DNA of 7,734 nt, from assembly GCA_036559705.1 (NCBI GenBank), contig DATBSP010000043.1:1-7734 (forward strand), in the 5' to 3' direction. Made by a program: the position numbers and the translations under genes. The notes under the pieces were generated by a model. That model was not told where the DNA came from and did not search any database. It saw nothing but the letters and a program-made list of their open reading frames with translations. Below, one piece after another: positions 6,116 to 7,734 of this stretch (position 1 is its first letter; every line of letters begins with the position of its first letter). Origin of the DNA: Hyphomicrobium_A sp036559705. GTDB lineage: Bacteria; Pseudomonadota; Alphaproteobacteria; Rhizobiales; Hyphomicrobiaceae.

Positions 6116-7041
6116 AGGCGTACCTCCAGGCCATCGTATCCGACTTCCCATCCCGCGCCTTCAATGGACTTGCGGGCGGGCGAGTTCTCGTCCAGCGCCG
6201 GGTTCGAATTGTTTATATGCACATATATGAGCCTTCCGACGCCAAGTTTCGAGAACGCAGCGATCGATCCGGAGGCTCCCGACATACTGATGTGGCCCAT
6301 TCGAGCTCCTGTTTTGTTAAGCAGTCCCTGCTCGAGCATCTCGTCGTCGGTAAACAAGGTGCCATCGAAAAAGACGATGGATGCACCCTGTAGGCGGGCA
6401 GCCAGATTCTCATCTACGGCGGCGCACCCGGGAATGTAAAAGAAGGACTTCTTCTCGGCCGGATCAGTAATTTTGAGGCCGATGGTATCGCCCTCCCGGC
6501 TGCCGAAGTCGGTGGAAGACTTGTCCTCAAGGTAGAGAGCAACCTTGCCGGGCACGGCGAAGGCTTCGACGGTCATCCCGAGGTCGACGCCGGCGCCTTC
6601 CAGCTTGAACGGCCGGTCGAGCGTGATCTCGATGCGTGGCACGAGTTCCTCGGCCAGCACCTGGAACACCGAGTTGGCGCGCAGGGTGGCGAGCACCCGG
6701 TCCGAGGCGTAGATCGAGAAGGGCTGTGCTTCGCGCAGGTTGATGAGGCCTATGATGTGGTCGACGTCGCCATTGGTCAGAACCGCCGCCTTGATGGGGC
6801 TGTGACGCAGGCCGAGCTTCGGATCGGCATGCAGCTGCGGCGTGTCATTGAGCTGCTGGCGCAGGTCGGGCGAAGCGTTGAGCAACGCCCAATTCACCCC
6901 ATCGCGGCTGATAGCCAGCGACGACTGCGTGCGGGCCCTGAAACCGGGGGTTCCAGCGCGCACGGCGGTGCAATTGCGGCAGTTACAGTTCCACTGCGGG
7001 AACCCTCCGCCCGCGGCAGAGCCCAGAACTTTGATGATCAT
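6112..7041 (-). CDS. pqqB: PQQ biosynthesis protein PqqB (metallo-beta-lactamase fold)
   Basis: A 309-aa metallo-beta-lactamase-fold protein. Studies of the family propose that PqqB hydroxylates the tyrosine of the cross-linked Glu-Tyr intermediate; older work proposed a transport role. The N-terminus KVLGSAAGGGFPQWNCNC is diagnostic. C19, C21 and C24 form the CxCxxC zinc site. The metal motif region NGDVDH (residues 90-95) replaces the canonical HxHxDH. MGHISMSG (248-255) and YVHINNSNP (273-281) add further conserved histidines H250 and H275. Length is typical. The ATG at 7041 is chosen because the conserved strand starts there and an ACGGAA lies just upstream. An in-frame ATG at 7068 would add nine residues and sits close to a GGCGGA. 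It follows pqqA across a hairpin and is translationally coupled to pqqC. Confidence 0.95.
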   Translation of the reverse strand: MIIKVLGSAAGGGFPQWNCNCRNCTAVRAGTPGFRARTQSSLAISRDGVNWALLNASPDLRQQLNDTPQLHADPKLGLRHSPIKAAVLTNGDVDHIIGLINLREAQPFSIYASDRVLATLRANSVFQVLAEELVPRIEITLDRPFKLEGAGVDLGMTVEAFAVPGKVALYLEDKSSTDFGSREGDTIGLKITDPAEKKSFFYIPGCAAVDENLAARLQGASIVFFDGTLFTDDEMLEQGLLNKTGARMGHISMSGASGSIAAFSKLGVGRLIYVHINNSNPALDENSPARKSIEGAGWEVGYDGLEVRL

Positions 7042-7095
7042 TTCCGTCGTCTGGTTTCGAGCGCACATTCCGCCGAGAACATGGCGCCCGATATA

Positions 7096-7127
7096 ACAAC
7101 GGCGGCCGAATGTTCGACCGCCGTTGT
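7096..7127 (-). terminator. intergenic hairpin between pqqA and pqqB (attenuator or mRNA stabiliser)
   Basis: Perfect 10-base arms ACAACGGCGG (7096-7105) and CCGCCGTTGT (7118-7127) are separated by 12 bases, which themselves contain CGAA-TG-TTCG. Read on the minus strand it lies 37 bases after the pqqA stop and is followed by only a weak TTATAT run. That suits partial termination or 3'-end protection of a short pqqA message, giving more precursor peptide than enzymes. A comparable pqqA-pqqB arrangement with abundant pqqA transcript is known in methylotrophs. The effect here is inferred. Confidence 0.7.
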
Positions 7128-7164
7128 CGGAAACTCACAGAGTTAGTGAGTGGATCGACAGTCG

Positions 7165-7254
7165 TTAGATGATGTCGATCTCAGCCGGCATGTACGAGGT
7201 AACCTCGAGGCCAACTTCCTGCTCACGAACTGCGGGCTTGGTCCAAACCTTCAT
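7165..7254 (-). CDS. pqqA: PQQ precursor peptide PqqA
   Basis: A 29-residue ribosomally made peptide, MKVWTKPAVREQEVGLEVTS then YMPAEIDII, that supplies the glutamate and tyrosine from which PQQ is built. The conserved E-V-T-S-Y core is at residues 17-21: E17 and Y21 are the residues cross-linked by PqqE. The leader MKVWTKP with Trp4 and the acidic, hydrophobic tail PAEIDI are as in other PqqA peptides. AGGAGG lies six bases before the ATG. The same frame stays open upstream to 7458, but the longer product would be unlike any PqqA and lacks a comparable ribosome site. It is the first gene of the operon and the only pqqA copy in the window. Confidence 0.96.
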   Translation of the reverse strand: MKVWTKPAVREQEVGLEVTSYMPAEIDII

Positions 7255-7612
7255 AACGTCCTCCTGTATCGGCAAGATGCCGTCCAAAACTGGATGGCCC
7301 CGCCGAGGGCCCACCCCTGAAGCGATTACCTCTTCGTAGGGTCGCTTCATTCTGCGGATCTGGAACACGCAAGTCCGGACCGCCATGGCGGCTATAAACC
7401 ACACGCGATTTTGGAACGGAAGTAAATCGGTCTCACAAACGCGTGTGCTATCCGTCACCTAACCGTCGTGTGAGCGCTCGCATTTGCGAATGAAATGCAT
7501 CGCGGCAAAGACGGGTCTCGAAGTCGTCCGCCGTCCGCGTTTTTATCGTCGCCTCCGGCAACGGACGGTAGCCTAGACAACTCTACCGGCCGTAGTGCTC
7601 GGAACCGCTGCC
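7255..7612 (-). promoter_or_regulatory. gene-free region upstream of pqqA (leader and promoter region)
   Basis: About 360 bases without a convincing gene. The pqqA promoter should be here. The best A/T-rich -10-like element on the minus strand is TTTATA (7398-7393) with TTCCGT 17 bases upstream, a poor match (2 of 6 at -35), so I do not claim it as located. A perfect 10-base palindrome CGCCATGGCG is at 7381-7390, and a larger inverted repeat (listed separately) surrounds this candidate. Arms CCGTCCG (7531-7537) and CGGACGG (7562-7568) form another loose inverted repeat. A long leader before pqqA leaves room for regulation. No riboswitch is recognised. Confidence 0.4.
7400..7447. repeat. 8-base inverted repeat with 32-base spacer upstream of pqqA
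   Basis: CACACGCG (7400-7407) and CGCGTGTG (7440-7447) are exact reverse complements. They flank an A/T-richer stretch that includes the weak -35-like sequence in front of pqqA, as paired operator half-sites might. No known regulator site is recognised. Confidence 0.4.
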
Positions 7613-7734
7613 CTAGGACGGCAGTCGGGCGAGGAACTCGGGCGGCAAATCATCGCAAACCCATGCCCAAACGCGATGTAAGGCCGGAAAATCGTTCTTA
7701 TCTTGAGGCAGAGGGGCCCCGGCAATAGAAAATT
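7613..7734 (-). CDS. unidentified protein, C-terminal 39 residues only
   Basis: An open minus-strand frame enters from the right edge and stops at TAG (7615-7613). The visible end reads FSIAGAPLPQDKNDFPALHR then VWAWVCDDLPPEFLARLPS. It has a protein-like composition, with alternating hydrophobic and charged residues, Trp-x-Trp and a well-formed last helix, which is why I prefer it to the arginine-rich plus-strand frame covering the same bases. I do not recognise the family. It reads in the same direction as pqqA but ends about 360 bases before it, so it is probably a separate unit. A 5-base hairpin, CTGCC/GGCAG (7608-7623), overlaps the stop without a T-run. Confidence 0.5.
   Translation of the reverse strand, partial: FSIAGAPLPQDKNDFPALHRVWAWVCDDLPPEFLARLPS

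Noticed and set aside
5342..6151. pqqC starting 12 codons upstream at 6151
   Set aside because: That start would overlap pqqB by about 40 bases and lacks a site as good as the GGAGG before 6115.
5321..6439. A 372-codon plus-strand open frame opposite pqqC and the 3' half of pqqB
   Set aside because: It is antisense to two genes with complete family motifs and active-site residues. Long antisense frames are expected in GC-rich coding DNA, and its translation has no recognisable domain.
7165..7458. A 97-residue minus-strand protein ending in the PqqA sequence
   Set aside because: The upstream extension has no homology to PqqA leaders, while the MKVWTKP start has a strong AGGAGG and the usual length.
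7495..7728. A 77-codon plus-strand frame at the right edge
   Set aside because: Its product is rich in Arg, Ser and Pro without protein-like pattern. The opposite frame looks more like a real C-terminus.
1..7734. Mobile elements, CRISPR arrays, tRNA or rRNA genes
   Set aside because: I saw no transposase, terminal repeats, spaced direct repeats, or cloverleaf and rRNA landmarks on either strand.

Overview
This 7.7-kb, GC-rich window looks like the chromosome of a methylotrophic alphaproteobacterium, possibly Hyphomicrobium-like or another Rhizobiales. That placement is an inference from gene content and GC-rich codon use, not from a phylogeny. The evidence is two C1-metabolism gene sets side by side: a block for tetrahydromethanopterin (H4MPT)-linked formaldehyde oxidation, and a complete pqqABCDE operon for pyrroloquinoline quinone, the cofactor of periplasmic methanol dehydrogenases.

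Left block (1-3215). On the minus strand, read right to left, are beta-ribofuranosylaminobenzene 5'-phosphate (beta-RFAP) synthase, mtdB (NAD(P)-dependent methylene-H4MPT dehydrogenase) and the N-terminal part of a probable ATP-grasp protein cut by the left edge. They are tightly packed and probably co-transcribed. Divergent from them on the plus strand, across a 52-base gap, are a pterin-4a-carbinolamine dehydratase gene (pcd) and folK (HPPK). The first reaction of the methanopterin-specific branch, a pterin precursor kinase of folate type, a pterin carbinolamine dehydratase and an H4MPT-using dehydrogenase are therefore within 3 kb of each other. A strong bidirectional hairpin terminator (3184-3215) closes this block.

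Centre (3216-3789). A small periplasmic class I cytochrome c of the c2/mitochondrial type lies on the minus strand. It has a candidate promoter of its own, with an inverted repeat overlapping the -35 element. It could carry electrons from methanol oxidation, but the sequence does not prove this.

Right block (3790-7612). On the minus strand, in order of transcription, lie pqqA (29-aa precursor peptide), a stable intergenic hairpin, then pqqB, pqqC, pqqD and pqqE. The last four are linked by short overlaps (TGA stops overlapping or close to the next ATG), which suggests translational coupling. PqqC and PqqD are separate proteins here, not a fusion. Upstream of pqqA is a stretch of about 360 bases with no gene. 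It holds the 5' leader and promoter region and a long-spaced inverted repeat. The right edge carries the last 39 codons of an unidentified minus-strand gene.

Together the genes fit methanol oxidation by a PQQ enzyme, electron transfer to a c-type cytochrome, and handling of the resulting formaldehyde on H4MPT. No methanol dehydrogenase structural gene is in the window. I did not find a clearly novel system. The points most worth checking are the uncharacterised ATP-grasp gene, the pcd-folK pair in an H4MPT context, and the two inverted repeats at candidate promoters.
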